The notes below the pieces were generated by a model. That model did no database searches and was not told the DNA's origin. It saw nothing but the letters and a program-made list of their open reading frames with translations. A DNA stretch of 64,000 bases from Deuterostichococcus epilithicus (lineage: Eukaryota; Chlorophyta; Trebouxiophyceae; Prasiolales; Stichococcaceae), in contig JAVTLE010000011.1 of the NCBI GenBank assembly GCA_033439295.1, positions 2,511,095-2,575,094 of the forward strand. Reading direction: 5' to 3'. This document shows, in pieces, positions 47,519-58,554 of this stretch; the first letter of the stretch is position 1, and the number at the start of each line of letters is the position of its first letter. A program made the position numbers and the translations under genes.

Positions 47519-49515
47519 CTATGCCAGCTTGAAGTTTTCGAGCGCCTCGACAATGCCGCCCGCACACCGCTTCGTGGCCTGCGCCAGAGCATGGAGGGTG
47601 TGTTGAATCGAGCATAAGCATTTGCCAGGATGCCTTGGGCGTTCGCCAGCTGGATGCGGCAGCATGGCTTCGCCCGGAAGCAGTAGGCAGCCTGTAAAAT
47701 GGTTCAGGGCCTGCTGCAGGTCGCATCCCAGCGGCACACCGCTGTTGCCAGCAGGTGGCTGTGCGGCATTTGCGCACGAAGTGCGAAGGGCTCACTTGGA
47801 AGATGCTGGGCGATGCGTTGCTCTCGCAGTACTTGCGCAGCTCGGGGTGCGCATTGGAGACCATGCACCCCCGCACGCCCGGCACTGCGAACAGCTCAAT
47901 GTCGTTGCCGCTGTCGCCGCACACCATCACGCCGTCGATCGGCAGCCCCGCGCCCTTCTCGATCTGCGGCGTACAGTGGGGGAGCTTTGCGTCCTGGAGG
48001 CTGCTTCCGTCAGGTCCCAAACGTTAACAGATGTGCGCAGACATGCAGCACCACAGACATGACCCCGCAGCAGCAGCTGCAAACTACAGAACACAACACT
48101 TCTGCTTCAAACCCCAGTGCATAACGTTGCAGCTGGACCTGGCTGAGCAGGAACTGGAGGCCAGCGCCCTTGGACGCCTTGTTGGCAAGGATGTCGACGT
48201 CAGCGCCGCCGCTGTAGATAACCTTCGCCTTGATGCCCTTCGCCTCCAGTCCCTCGTTCAGCTTCGCAATCACCTTGCAGGGCAGGCAGTGCTGCACCGT
48301 GGAGCTGCGGGCAAGACTCGTGGCCTGTGTTTTGTCGAAGGCAGCGGCGCTGTCCGTGCTGGCAGGATGCAGCTCGAAGGACTAGCAAGGAGCGAGAGAT
48401 GCAGGGAGGCAGGGAACCGAAAGAGAAGCAGTGTCCATCAGCAATGGCGAGCACCTTTTCAGCCTCATCACCCTTTGCCGAGAGGTGGTAGCTCAGCTTG
48501 TGGGGCCGCTGCTCCGACGCGTCCTGCGCATGTCAGGGTTGAAAGCGTTGGCTCCCTTGATGCCTCGTGGTGTGTCAGGGCAGCAGACACTGCTCAAGAA
48601 GACATGTGGAGCCGGACGTAACTGCAAGCTGTCAGCAACCCGATGCTCAGGCTTGATCTTGCGCGCATCACAACAGATTCTGCCACCAGGGCCAGAGCGC
48701 GCCCTGCTTGTGAACGCAACCCGCCTGCGGCTGCAGCTCAGAGATGCCGGCGGCGACATCCAGAGCCCCCTGCCGGTCCCACCCCTGGTCCAGCTCAGCC
48801 GCCCACTCCGCGTCGGCCTCGCCTGCCGACTCGAAGAAGATTTCCGTGCCCACAGAGCACACCAGCACGTCCGGCACCAGCAGCGGCGCCTCTTTCTGCG
48901 CACACGGACCTGTACACGATCATGCATCAGCAGGCCACGGTCGGCGCCATGGGGCGCATGACATTTCGTCAAGGCACGCGCGCACCGGCGTCGAGCCTGG
49001 GGCGGGCCAGAAGGACTTGATCAGCATGTGAGACGACTGACTCGTGCTGCCTGAGTGCCTGTCGTGGCCGCGGTGCTTTGTGGCATGTTGCAGCGCCTTG
49101 CGGCGAAGCCTTTGGAATGTGCAGCGCATGCCGACGTGCAGCATGGCACCAGGGCAGAGACGAAGCGAATCACCCGCAGCTCCTCGTACAACGCGTGTGA
49201 GCGGCCGGTGGAGAAGACCAGCAGGCTATCGGACGCGAAGTTGTCCTTCCACAGCTGGCCGAAGCGGTTCAGCGCCGCATGCTCTTTGTCGTCGTGATCC
49301 ACCTGTGGCGAGGGACCGTACTCTGTATCAGGTCGGTCACAGCTATCAGCACCACGAAGGGCCAGGTCATCGGCGTGACAGCATTGATGCTGCTAACCTT
49401 CCGCTGTCAGAGCAGCGCTGCCTGCAGATTTGCAGAACGTGTGACCTACCATCGTCCAATCCAGATCGCTCACGAGGATGAACCGATGCTTCTTCTGCAG
49501 GATCTCTGCCGCCAT
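47519..49515 (-). CDS. Sucrose-6-phosphate phosphatase (single HAD domain)
   Basis: Dephosphorylates sucrose-6-phosphate, the last step of sucrose synthesis, in the cytosol. Seven exons: 49515-49450, 49302-49174, 48895-48725, 48523-48455, 48273-48139, 47963-47796, 47578-47519; total 798 bases, 265 residues. HAD motif I is FILVSDLDWTM (Asp17, Asp19); then LLVFSTGRSHALYEELR, VPDVLVCSVGTEIFFES, EQRPHKLSYHLSAKGDEAEK, VIYSGGADVDILANKASKG (motif III Lys) and motif IV MVCGDSGNDIELFAVPGVRG, ending CAGGIVEALENFKLA. The length matches the bare catalytic domain as in cyanobacteria and lacks the C-terminal NTF2-like extension of land-plant enzymes. Intron 3 begins with GC. I see no sucrose-phosphate synthase beside it; the next gene upstream is a different glycosyltransferase-like protein. 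Confidence 0.9.
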
Positions 49516-50116
49516 GGTGCTGCAGCTAGATCGAAACGCCCTGCTCGAGCTGTGATCGTCCTGCGATCTGAAACTCCGAATGCAGCTACGACGCGCGGCT
49601 GCACAGCGCAGACGAAGCAGCTTGTTGTGGATATTATCTCGCGACGGGAAGATGCGACAGGTGCGCTACATGCAAATTTGGATATGCTCTGAATTCTGAA
49701 CTGAGCGGTGGGTGTGGGAGCTGGGAAGAGCGAGCGCCACCGGGAAGCTGAGGCTCGCAGGCGTTGATCGGTTCGACGTTCGTTTTACATTCAGTGATGC
49801 AATCAGGCACCAGACGTAATTCGGCACGCTGTTGAAAAGTACCGGTAGGTTGGCCTGTCAGCTATGCGGCAGCGCAGCGGGAGGGCGCACGCGCCGCAGC
49901 ATCCTCAAGCCTTCTTCAAAATGTCCATCAGCTCCACAACACGTTCAGAAACATCAGATCCCTCGACAGCCAAATGCCTACACAGCAAGCCATTGACACG
50001 GTGCAGCAGTGCAATCTGCTTCAGCAAAATGCTGACCAAAATGCTGACCAATGCGCACCGCCACCGGTAGATGCATGCCTGAGACCCCAAGAACGATGAA
50101 AAGCAGCAGATGCCCC
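49516..50116. other. Intergenic, upstream of the phosphatase gene
   Basis: 600 bases between two minus-strand genes; nothing recognised. Confidence 0.6.
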
Positions 50117-53100
50117 TCAGTCGAGATACGTGATCAAGTCTGGGTTGTCCGCCTCGACGATGTCCATCAGCGTCTCGGCAATGTCCTGTGCGACCGGCCG
50201 CTCCTGCATGCATCGGCGGCAAGCCAACACCTCAGGGACCAAATACGGTATTCAAGCATCCAGCCTGCAGAGATGCTATCACTCACCGCGACATGTCATG
50301 GCCTGCAACACGGAGGATGCTGGCACACGTTGCCGGCAGGCGGAGGTGCTGTCGACACGCAATGACCACAGCAGCGCCCGACAATGTCTGGGAGCAATAC
50401 TGTCGCACGGGCGCACATACCGAGGAATGGGACAACAGCCGCTGGTAGGCGGTGTCCGCGATGCGCTGCATGCGGTCCGGGTCGCCCAGCAGGCCCTTCA
50501 CCACCGCCTCCAGGTCCGAGTAGTCGGACTTGACCTGTGCGCGGCCAGAGGAGCGGGCGGTTGCATGGGAGAAGCGGTATTTGAAACTTGAGCGGAGGGT
50601 TTCGGGAGCTTGCAAGTGCTGGGCGCGGGCTGGCCCCAGGCCGAGGACAGGCAACTTTGAGGCTGAGGCATGGATGCATCAACCGCTGGGCTGAGGCTTG
50701 GGTCCAGCTGGTCGACTCGGTCCTCCAAAGCCGGCAGCCAGCGATTGAGCCGGATCCGGCGCGTCGTCCTGGGTGCTGCTGACAACCGCTAACGCACCTC
50801 CACGCAAGTCACGTCAACCTCGTAGATGTCGGGGTAGCTCTTCAGCATGCCGGCCAGCGGCTTGATGAGCACCGCGCGGCTGATGATCGCCTCATAGTCC
50901 TTGCCGCTTGCCTCCGCTTTCCTGTCAAACATTGGCGGCACCGCTGAGAGTGATGTGGGTTGTGCTGCGGATTCAGCTTCTCGCAGTACAAACCAGAAAG
51001 ATACGCATGAGGTGCGAGTCTTCTCCAGCATGCTGTGGCCAATTGCGAGTTCTCGTAATGGGCCCGGCAATGGCGAGCAGCATACAGGGCGAGCCGCACC
51101 CCAGAGGGCTGATGAACAGCTTGGCATCGCGCAGCCCCTCGGCAAAGGCCTCGTAGTCCACTGTCTCCGACACCACCACCTTCACCTCCGGCGCATCCTG
51201 CTCCAGCTTCGTCATGCTGTCTGCGGGCGGCGCAGGAGGAGCACTTCGCGACGTTCTTAGGAGCAGAGGTCATGTCAAAGCACAAGGGTGAGTTGGTAGA
51301 GACAGCCTACGATCCACAACCAGCGCTGAAGCGCGCACATGCTTGTACCGTGAACGGCTGCTGTTGTCTGAATCACAGCTCATGACCACCGTCTGGCATC
51401 TTGCGGCACGTGTACCACTGCGGCGGGTCGGAAACCGCTTGGAAATGCAACCGTTGAGCAACATCGTTGACATAGGTGAACCAAACAGACTCACCGAACA
51501 GCTGCTGGCGGTGCAGCTTGAAGAGCTCGTCCGGCAGCTCCTCGCCCTGCTTCCACGCCTTTGGCGGCGTCAGTCGCCTGCGCACGGCAAGGGACACGAG
51601 CCGTTCACCAGAGTCGATCAGACGTATACAGCCAGGATGCACAGCAGACATTCGACTTGCGGTTTCCTGCGCTGCTTCCCATGCAGTCTGGGCAATCCCC
51701 GCAAATGTGCCAGTGTGAAGAACAAGCGCTGCGACATCCCCGGCCAGAAGGCGGGCGCATGTGTGTAAAGGAGCCGGTGCTTCAGACACGCTCGCACCCG
51801 TAGAAAGCGAGGTCCACGGAGCGCTCGTGCAGGGGCCGCAGGAAGGGCGGGAAGTCGCCGGCGCCGCCCTGCAGCGCCTTCATCATCGACTCCACGAACT
51901 CTGGGCGCCCCTTGCAGGTGATGGGGAAGCGCCACCTTGCACACCGCAGCAGGCCCAAACTCGGTGCCCAAGTGCGAGATTGCCTGTGAGACTCTATCAC
52001 CACAAAAACAGCGAGCAGAGACAACGGGCTCTGCGGCGTGTGACGAGGTGCACGACGAGCACACTGCGCCATACAGGTATCTGACATTATGTGTCAAAGC
52101 AGACGAGCCTGGCTGGCAGACCAGCACTATGCAGCCGCCTGCGTGAGGTGGTGCCACCAGCAGCAACAAGGACGACAAAGTAGAGTTGATCTGCTGGCAC
52201 CAAGCGAGCTCCGACACAACGCACCGCCAGACCATGGGCACGATGGTGTACACCTTGGCCAGCGCCTTCGCCGAGAATGGCTCCTCATCCGACAGCGGCT
52301 CCATGGCGACCTCCTCCACAGGCCGGCCTTGCTTGTGCACCAGGTCCAGCAGGTTGTAGTGCACTGTGTCCTTCACCCTGTGAGCGCGGCAATGCAGTGG
52401 CTAGTGAGGTGACAGGGTTGAACTCGATAGGATCTGACATTGCAAGAGGACTGCAACCGTTTCTGGTTGCAGAAACGTGGCAGGTTTGCGGTGCAAGTTC
52501 TGTGCGAGAGTGCTTCGACCACAGACAGCTGCACCACTGCAGTGCGTCGGCTGCGGTTGTTGGGGGCCCTTGAGCCCAGCACCGACATGCGGCCATGGTA
52601 GTTTGACAGAAAGCGAAAACATGTCGGAGGGGGAACGAGGTGAGGCAGCAGGTCGCGCATGCATTTTCAAAACCAGCCTTGCTGTGAGCAGAGCCACGCA
52701 CCGGCGCGCATTGTTGCGTGTCAGCGGCACCAGCGAGGTATGCTGCAGGTACCCGAGCAGCCGGTCCTGCTTGAGGATGTTGGATGCACACCTGCAGCAG
52801 TTACACAAAGGCTTCGAGCCTCATACGCAGCACAAGCATTGATAATGATGACTGCGCGGCAGCGGTTCCGCAGTTCTGGCGGCATCAAAATTCCATGCAC
52901 AGCTGCCAGGCTGCAGCGACGGACGCCAACTGTAGGCAGGCTCAGCTCTGCACTCAGACCGCCCATTCATGTCTCCTATCTGAAGAGCTGTTCGACGGAG
53001 GCTGCAGGTGAACACACTGCCCAAATGAGCCGGCGGGGCAGAGGAAACGCACACGCCGGTGGCGCAGGTGCGCATGCTGGCGGCCGCGTCGTGCTGCAGC

Positions 53101-55709
53101 GCGATGACCTTCTTGCCGTCCACCTTGGCGCCCAGGTACAGCAGCGCCAGCTCGTCCATGATCAGCACGTCTGCGCCGTCGATCTTGGACAGCCACTCTG
53201 CACGCGCCTCCTCCGTGCTGCCGTCCCACACCGGCGCCACCTGGTGCAGGCGTCACGGCCGGATGGCGGTGAACAGGTGCCGGGCGGCGGTGCAGATGTC
53301 TTCACGCGTTATGGGAGTGAGTAGCTTCCTGGCAAGACTCCTACACGCGCTGTGCTGTTTGTAAAGCGCAGCATTCATCGTTTGCACCTGCTGACCCGCA
53401 GCTACATGCAGATGCCCTGTCCAATACATATCTAGGCGCAAACCGACTGCGGGAAAAGGTGAGCTGCACAGGGCAAGGAGGCGCACCGAGTACTTGCGAG
53501 GCCCGTACTGGGCGATGTACGGCGCAATGCGCGTGAACGCGGGCATGTACGAATTGCTGGTCTGCCCCTTGGTCGCCTCTGCAACGAGGACGGACAGCAC
53601 GATGGACAGACAGCGCCGTGTGGCAAGCGAATTGGCACCTCGAGAGGCTGTCGAATTGGACGGTTGACACCAGAGTCGGACAGCAAGCGCCAGCCCAGGA
53701 ACCACCAGTCGAGACTGGCCCGAGCACTCCTGAGCAGCGCCGTGCGCAGAGCACCGCCGGCTAGCAGAAGGGCACCACATGAGCGGTAGCAACAAGAACA
53801 GCATGCTAGGCAGAGGAGACCAGCACCGCGGCACTCGGGGCTCTGCGCCTCCTCCAGCCCGCCATACATGCACGCATTGGCCAGCGGGTCGTCCAGCAGC
53901 TGGCACTTGTGCGCGGGCACCACCACGAACTTGACGTCCGTCTTCCGCTTGCGCGCCGGCCGCGCTTTTGCCTCCGGCTGTGTGTCCACCAGAAAAAGCA
54001 ATCAATGGTGCATCAGCAGCATTGCAGCAGCAAGGGGCTTCACTAGCAGATGGAAACTCTCACTTCAGTGCAGCACGCATCGTCTGCTGGCCAGCGCCAG
54101 CGGCTGCGGCTTGATCAGGGTCACTGAGTCCGTGTGCCAGCGAAGCGACGGGCACCTTTACGGACATCATGGTGGCCTTGGTGCGCTCCTCATGGTCCGT
54201 CGGCAGGGCCGCAGGCTGGCTCCCGCTTTCGCTGCTACTGCTGTCACCGCTGCTGCCGTCGTCGTTGCCGCCGCTGTTGCCGCCGTCGCCGCCTGCGCCG
54301 CCGCTGCCTGCGTCGCCGCTGCCTGAGCCGCTGTCAGTGCCCTGGCCCCCGTCAGCCTGGCTGCCGCTGACGGTGCCATCGCTATCGCCGGCGCCATCTG
54401 AGACATCGCGGCCGCCATCACTGTCGTCCGGCTTGTCTGCGTTGCTGCCGTTCAATGCATCGAAACCGCCCTTTTCCAGGTGCTTCTCGCTGGCCACGCC
54501 GCTCTCCTTCGACTGTTCTGGCGCCTTGGTCTTCTTGGCCGGCGCCTCTGGCGCCGCTGTCACCTCTGCTGCAGACTCCTCCGCGGCAAGTGCAGGTACA
54601 TCCTGCTCGCCTGCTGCCGATGTCTCCTGCTGGGGCTGCTGCTGCTGCTGCTCCTCAGGGTCTCGAGCCTCTGGCTGCACATCTGCCGCGGCCGGCTCCG
54701 GCTGCCCGCCTGCTTCCGGACCCGCCTCCTGTTTGAGCGACGTGTCCTGGCTGCCGCCGTCGCCGCCGCCCAGCTGCTCGCTGCCAGCTAATTGCTCGTC
54801 GGCGTCGCCGCTGCCAGGGGTGCCAGCGCCCTGTGTGGACTGCTTCGTTGTCTCCAGCTCCTCCCCGGCCGCCCGCGCCGCCTTGCTTTTCTTTGAGCCC
54901 TCCGTGCGCTCCACCTTAGCAGCCGCCTCTTTCAGCTTGCCCTGTGGATGTGTCCAAGACTCTGCCTGAGGCGGGTGCGGGCTCATGGTGTCATCAGTTT
55001 GCACGCGCACATGTTTCCTTGAGCCGCAAACAATGAAGTCGGTGGCAGGGCATGAAGTTTTCTTGTGCAACCGCGACGGTTTGGCAGTGCAAATGCATCT
55101 GTGATGGCTGTGGGCGGCCAAGCCTTCTCCTGCCTGTTTCCAATCAGAAGCCTGCGAGTCTTCTCCTTGAGCTGCAGGTCCGCACCTCTGCTTTGGCCGC
55201 AGTGTCGGCCTTGATGCGGGCGGCGTCGCCCTCTGGGTCGAATGCCGGGTCCGTGTCCGGCGGGTCGGCGGTGCGGTTGAACACCTGCGCCGCCCGATCA
55301 AAGCGCAGCGCCCGCGCGGAGGACGTGCCCAGCCCCCACCGCGACGTCCGCGAGCGCACCTGCAGAGGCGGACAATGCCGCTGCGAATGAAGGGAAGGTG
55401 GCGGTTTTCTTTGCCAAGTTGCCCGTGCACAATTGCATGTGCACGCCAACATACATACAGGATTACATACTCAATTGCATGTGCATGCATCACCGCGATG
55501 CCCGGCCTCATTGCCCAGCAGCATCTTGCGAGCGCCACAGCTACGAAACACGAGTTGGGGTACGCTCAGAGAAGCGCTGGACGCACCAACAGGACGACCA
55601 CGATGGCGACCGGAATGACGAGCCACCAGCAGACGGCACGCGCGTCGCAGAAGCGGAACAGGCCACCGCCGACCTGCCGCTCGTCGGTCTTCTTCTTGTC
55701 CTGCCGCAT
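50117..55709 (-). CDS. Type II membrane glycosyltransferase-like protein with acidic low-complexity stem
   Basis: Exons at 55709-55587 and 55359-55186 are well framed; a third starts at 54941 and runs to about 54150. The N-terminus is short and charged (MRQDKKKTDERQ) followed by one hydrophobic span at about residues 23-41 (VCWWLVIPVAIVVVLL), the Golgi type II layout. A long stem of Glu, Gly, Ser, Asp and Gln follows (54060-54941). The globular part includes TDVKFVVVPAHKCQLLDDPL, YMPAFTRIAPYIAQYG, DVLIMDELALLYLGAK, RWRFPITCKGRPEFVESMMK, DLAFYGCER, LFGESVWFTYV and, near the end, DAKLFISPLG, KDYEAIISRAVLIKPLAG, YPDIYEVDVTCVE and KSDYSDLEAVVKGLLGDPDR. The last blocks resemble the nucleotide-sugar-binding half of GT-B proteins of the group 1/CgeB style, which is why I call it glycosyltransferase-like. 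Stop at 50117. Donor, acceptor and linkage are unknown; several mid-gene exon borders are unresolved. Confidence 0.6.
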
Positions 55710-56523
55710 GCTGTCGGGCAGCGGCTGCACAGGTGCAGTGCCCCGCCCCGCCCGCGCGCGGCCCTGCCGATGCGGCCACCGGTGACGGGAGCCGTACGGG
55801 CCGGTTGGCGGCAGCTGACACTGTTGCTGCCGGCCTGCACTGGCTGCGGCCGCTCGCCAGGCCGAGTGCGACGAGGGTGGACTCGCCCCTCAGCTGCGCT
55901 GGCGGCCCACCCCCGGGTTGTCAGCGTCGCCTGCGGCGGTGGCAGCACAGCCATCAGCAACAATCAGCCAGCCTCCTCGTCAGAACGACAAGGCAAAGCC
56001 GGTGACAACAGGCTTTCGTCCCTCAAACACGGAGCTGCCTGCAGGTGGTTGTGGCACGTTTTGAAGTTTGAACTGGATGGCCCGGCCCGAGCGGATCCTT
56101 TTCTAGGCATCAATAAGGAATGCTCTGTGATGATCCGCGTTTGCCGCAGCCGACACACACCAGAGCTCCTAGTGCACAGATGGACGTACGTAGCGTTGCA
56201 CAGCAGCACTGCGATCGGACGAGTACTGGGTGCTGACCGCCAGGCGACGCAAGGCCCGGGCGCAGGACTGACCGCTGGCGATTGGCGACTCGCGACTTGA
56301 GATGTGATGGAGCGCTGGCTGCTCGAAACATCGGAGTATCTGTGCACCAACAAAACCACCTTGGCAGGAAGCCAGCCTCACACTCCCATTCTCATCTGCA
56401 GCGCATTTGCCGTGGAGCAGGACCAAATTGAAATGGCTGTCACTTTCAAGCAGCCCTTCCGCACGCTTTGCCTGGCAGCTTCTTGAGAGCAACTCGCCTC
56501 CAGGTCTCGATCTCGAACAGCAC
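55710..56523. other. Divergent promoter region
   Basis: Between the minus-strand glycosyltransferase-like gene and the plus-strand small protein; nothing else recognised. Confidence 0.6.
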
Positions 56524-56784
56524 ATGTTCAATCCCAAAAGCCCGCTGTCCGCTGCAGCCATATTTCTTGCCGGCATTGCCGCTATAGCTTACACGACCCT
56601 GGACATTCAGCGCACGCTCAGGACGAATGAGGAGCCCATGACGCCGGAGCAGCTGGAGGCGCTGCGGCACATGGTCGACCACCACGACAGAAGGGCTGCC
56701 GGTGCGCTGCTCCAGCATCGGAGCTGGGATGACATCACTGCAAAGAATATCTTGCGCCTCATCGCGCTGACGCAGGCTGATTGA
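56524..56784 (+). CDS. Small hypothetical protein with N-terminal membrane helix
   Basis: Uninterrupted 86-codon frame. Residues 8-23 (LSAAAIFLAGIAAIAY) form a likely membrane helix after a short MFNPKSP start; the rest is soluble and helical with EEPMTPEQLEALRHMVDHHD and SWDDITAKNILRLI. The composition is far from random GC-rich translation. The frame stays open upstream to 56407, so an earlier start is possible, but the internal ATG gives a better membrane-anchor layout. No family recognised; might be an organelle membrane or complex-assembly factor. Confidence 0.5.
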   Translation: MFNPKSPLSAAAIFLAGIAAIAYTTLDIQRTLRTNEEPMTPEQLEALRHMVDHHDRRAAGALLQHRSWDDITAKNILRLIALTQAD

Positions 56785-56920
56785 CTCGCAGACAGCGTTC
56801 TCCGCCACCTCAGCGGCGAGGACCGCTGACCTGCTGGCGCAGCAGCACAGCACAGCGGGCCTGCTACGACACTTGGCCGGCGCAGCGCTCCCCACTGCAG
56901 CTGGCGTATGACCTTGCAGC

Positions 56921-58193
56921 ATGGCGATGGCCGTTCTTGGCATCCTTTGTCCGCAAATACAACAGCACAGCTGCTGGCAGGTGGGATAGCAATATGTCTC
57001 ACTTTTGCTGTATCATTGTAGACACCTGTCTGGCTCTGGATGCAGGTGCTGCCTTGAGCTTGGAACATTTTCATAAGGTCGGGGCAGTCCAGCGCTGCTC
57101 AGTTCTGAAATTTTTGCTGCATCAATGCATGCAGGTGACTCAACGGCCAGCGCCCAGCCGCGGGCGCCGACATGCCTGCTGCGCCGCGGCTTTCGGCACG
57201 CCTCATGAGCCAGACTCGCACGTGGTGCTGGGCGTGCCGCGCAGCGCCAGCCGGGTTGAGATACGCTCTGCATACTATGCGCGCCTCCAGGAGATTCACC
57301 CAGACGTGTCGGGCCGCGACACCACCGCCGAGACGGTGCAGCTGAACTTGGCCTACACCCAGCTGCTCGGGGTAAGCACCAGTGAATGCGTTTGCCACGC
57401 CGACACCTGGACCTGAATCTAGAACACATTCATGTGCGGCGTCATGCGGCGCGTGGCCGCGGCCACCTTTAGGCTCCACCTTCGTGCTGACCTTTCCGGT
57501 TTGCTGGATGCAGGGGGAGTGTGCATTCGTCAATCGAGAGCCTTATGCAGGAAAGGTGTTCAACGTGTTCTGACATCGACTTGTGCTGCAGGGCTCCCGC
57601 TCGCGATTGCACGATGCCGCGGAGGAGGATGAGCGCCCCAGCGTCTTTGATGCGCCGGAGGCAGAGCCCTCCTGCATCTTCGTCAACCCTTTCGCCTGCG
57701 GCGTCAGCCCGCTGGACTGGCGCGAGCTGCAGGTGATGCAGCATCGCGCAGGGCAGTACATGCTGTTTGCCTGCGCAGCATGGGAGCCTTCCGCAGATGC
57801 TGCAGCCTAGTGCGGCCGCGTGGCATGCTGGACTGTGACTGAGTGTCGGCTCACACTGGCAATTCTGTCTCCTTGTTTGAGCTGGGTTTGTTACAAGCGT
57901 GGCCGACCGAGGTCAATGCGCGCCTGCTTCATCTGCAGGAGCTCGTACAGGACACGGAGGAGCCGGAGGCGGCGCTGCAGGCCGCCGGGCTGTATTTCGC
58001 CGTTGACTCTGCTGTGTGCTGGGTGACGCCGGGGCAGCTGGCGGTGCTGCGAGAGGAGCTGGAGGCCATGGAGGCGAGCCTCAGCTACGAGCTGAGCGCC
58101 TACTACATCCAAGACTGCCTGCTGCGCGCGCGGTTTGCGAATGACAGGGTGACGTATGTGCGCACTGCCCGCGGGGTGGAGGTGGATTACTGA
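56921..58193 (+). CDS. J-domain protein with degenerate ferredoxin-like C-terminal region, probably plastid
   Basis: Exons 56921-56980, 57135-57371, 57592-57732 and a last exon from about 57890 to 58193. The N-terminus is a possible targeting peptide (MAMAVLGILCPQIQQ, then RGRRHACCAAAFG). The J domain runs through SHVVLGVPRSASRVEIRSAY with the HPD triad at residues 75-77 and LNLAYTQLLG. Downstream, CIFVNPFACGVSPLDW and ALQAAGLYFAVDSAVCWVTP align in order with the two halves of the 4Fe-4S ferredoxin module found in plant plastid DnaJ-ferredoxin proteins, but the CxxCxxC cluster ligands are missing. It is probably an Hsp70 co-chaperone that has lost the cluster. The start of the last exon is not certain. 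Tail ends ARGVEVDY. Confidence 0.75.
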
Positions 58194-58554
58194 GACGGTT
58201 GCTTGGTATGGCACGCTGCGTCGATAGTTACTTGACCCTAGTAGAATCGTGTATACCAGTATTGAGCAGTTAGCGAGGGAGCAGCGTGTTAGTCCTGAAC
58301 TGAAGCAGCTGGAAAGTTGCGACATGTCATGTCAGACATCTGTCAGACGGTTTCAGGGTTTCAGAAGCAACCTCATCCTGCGCCCGACGAGTCACAGGTG
58401 CAGGCTGTCAATTGTGTCGCAGCTGAGAACATTTTCGCCAGCTACAGTCCTTCGTGGAGGCTGCAAGCCACTGCTTTGGCCCGCACTTCATCTTGCTTTG
58501 CAAACCCCTGCAATCACCCACCACAACCCAGTCCCACATCCCGCAATAAGCACA
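58194..58554. other. Intergenic, promoter side of the rhodanese gene
   Basis: About 360 bases, nothing recognised. Confidence 0.6.

Noticed and set aside
47289-48020. 243-codon minus-strand frame across the phosphatase 3' region
   Set aside because: It includes one true exon (47963-47796) but reads through an intron; the spliced model gives the expected family end.
54169-54969. 266-codon plus-strand frame of Ser, Pro and Leu
   Set aside because: Antisense shadow of the acidic stem of the glycosyltransferase-like protein, with low-complexity composition.
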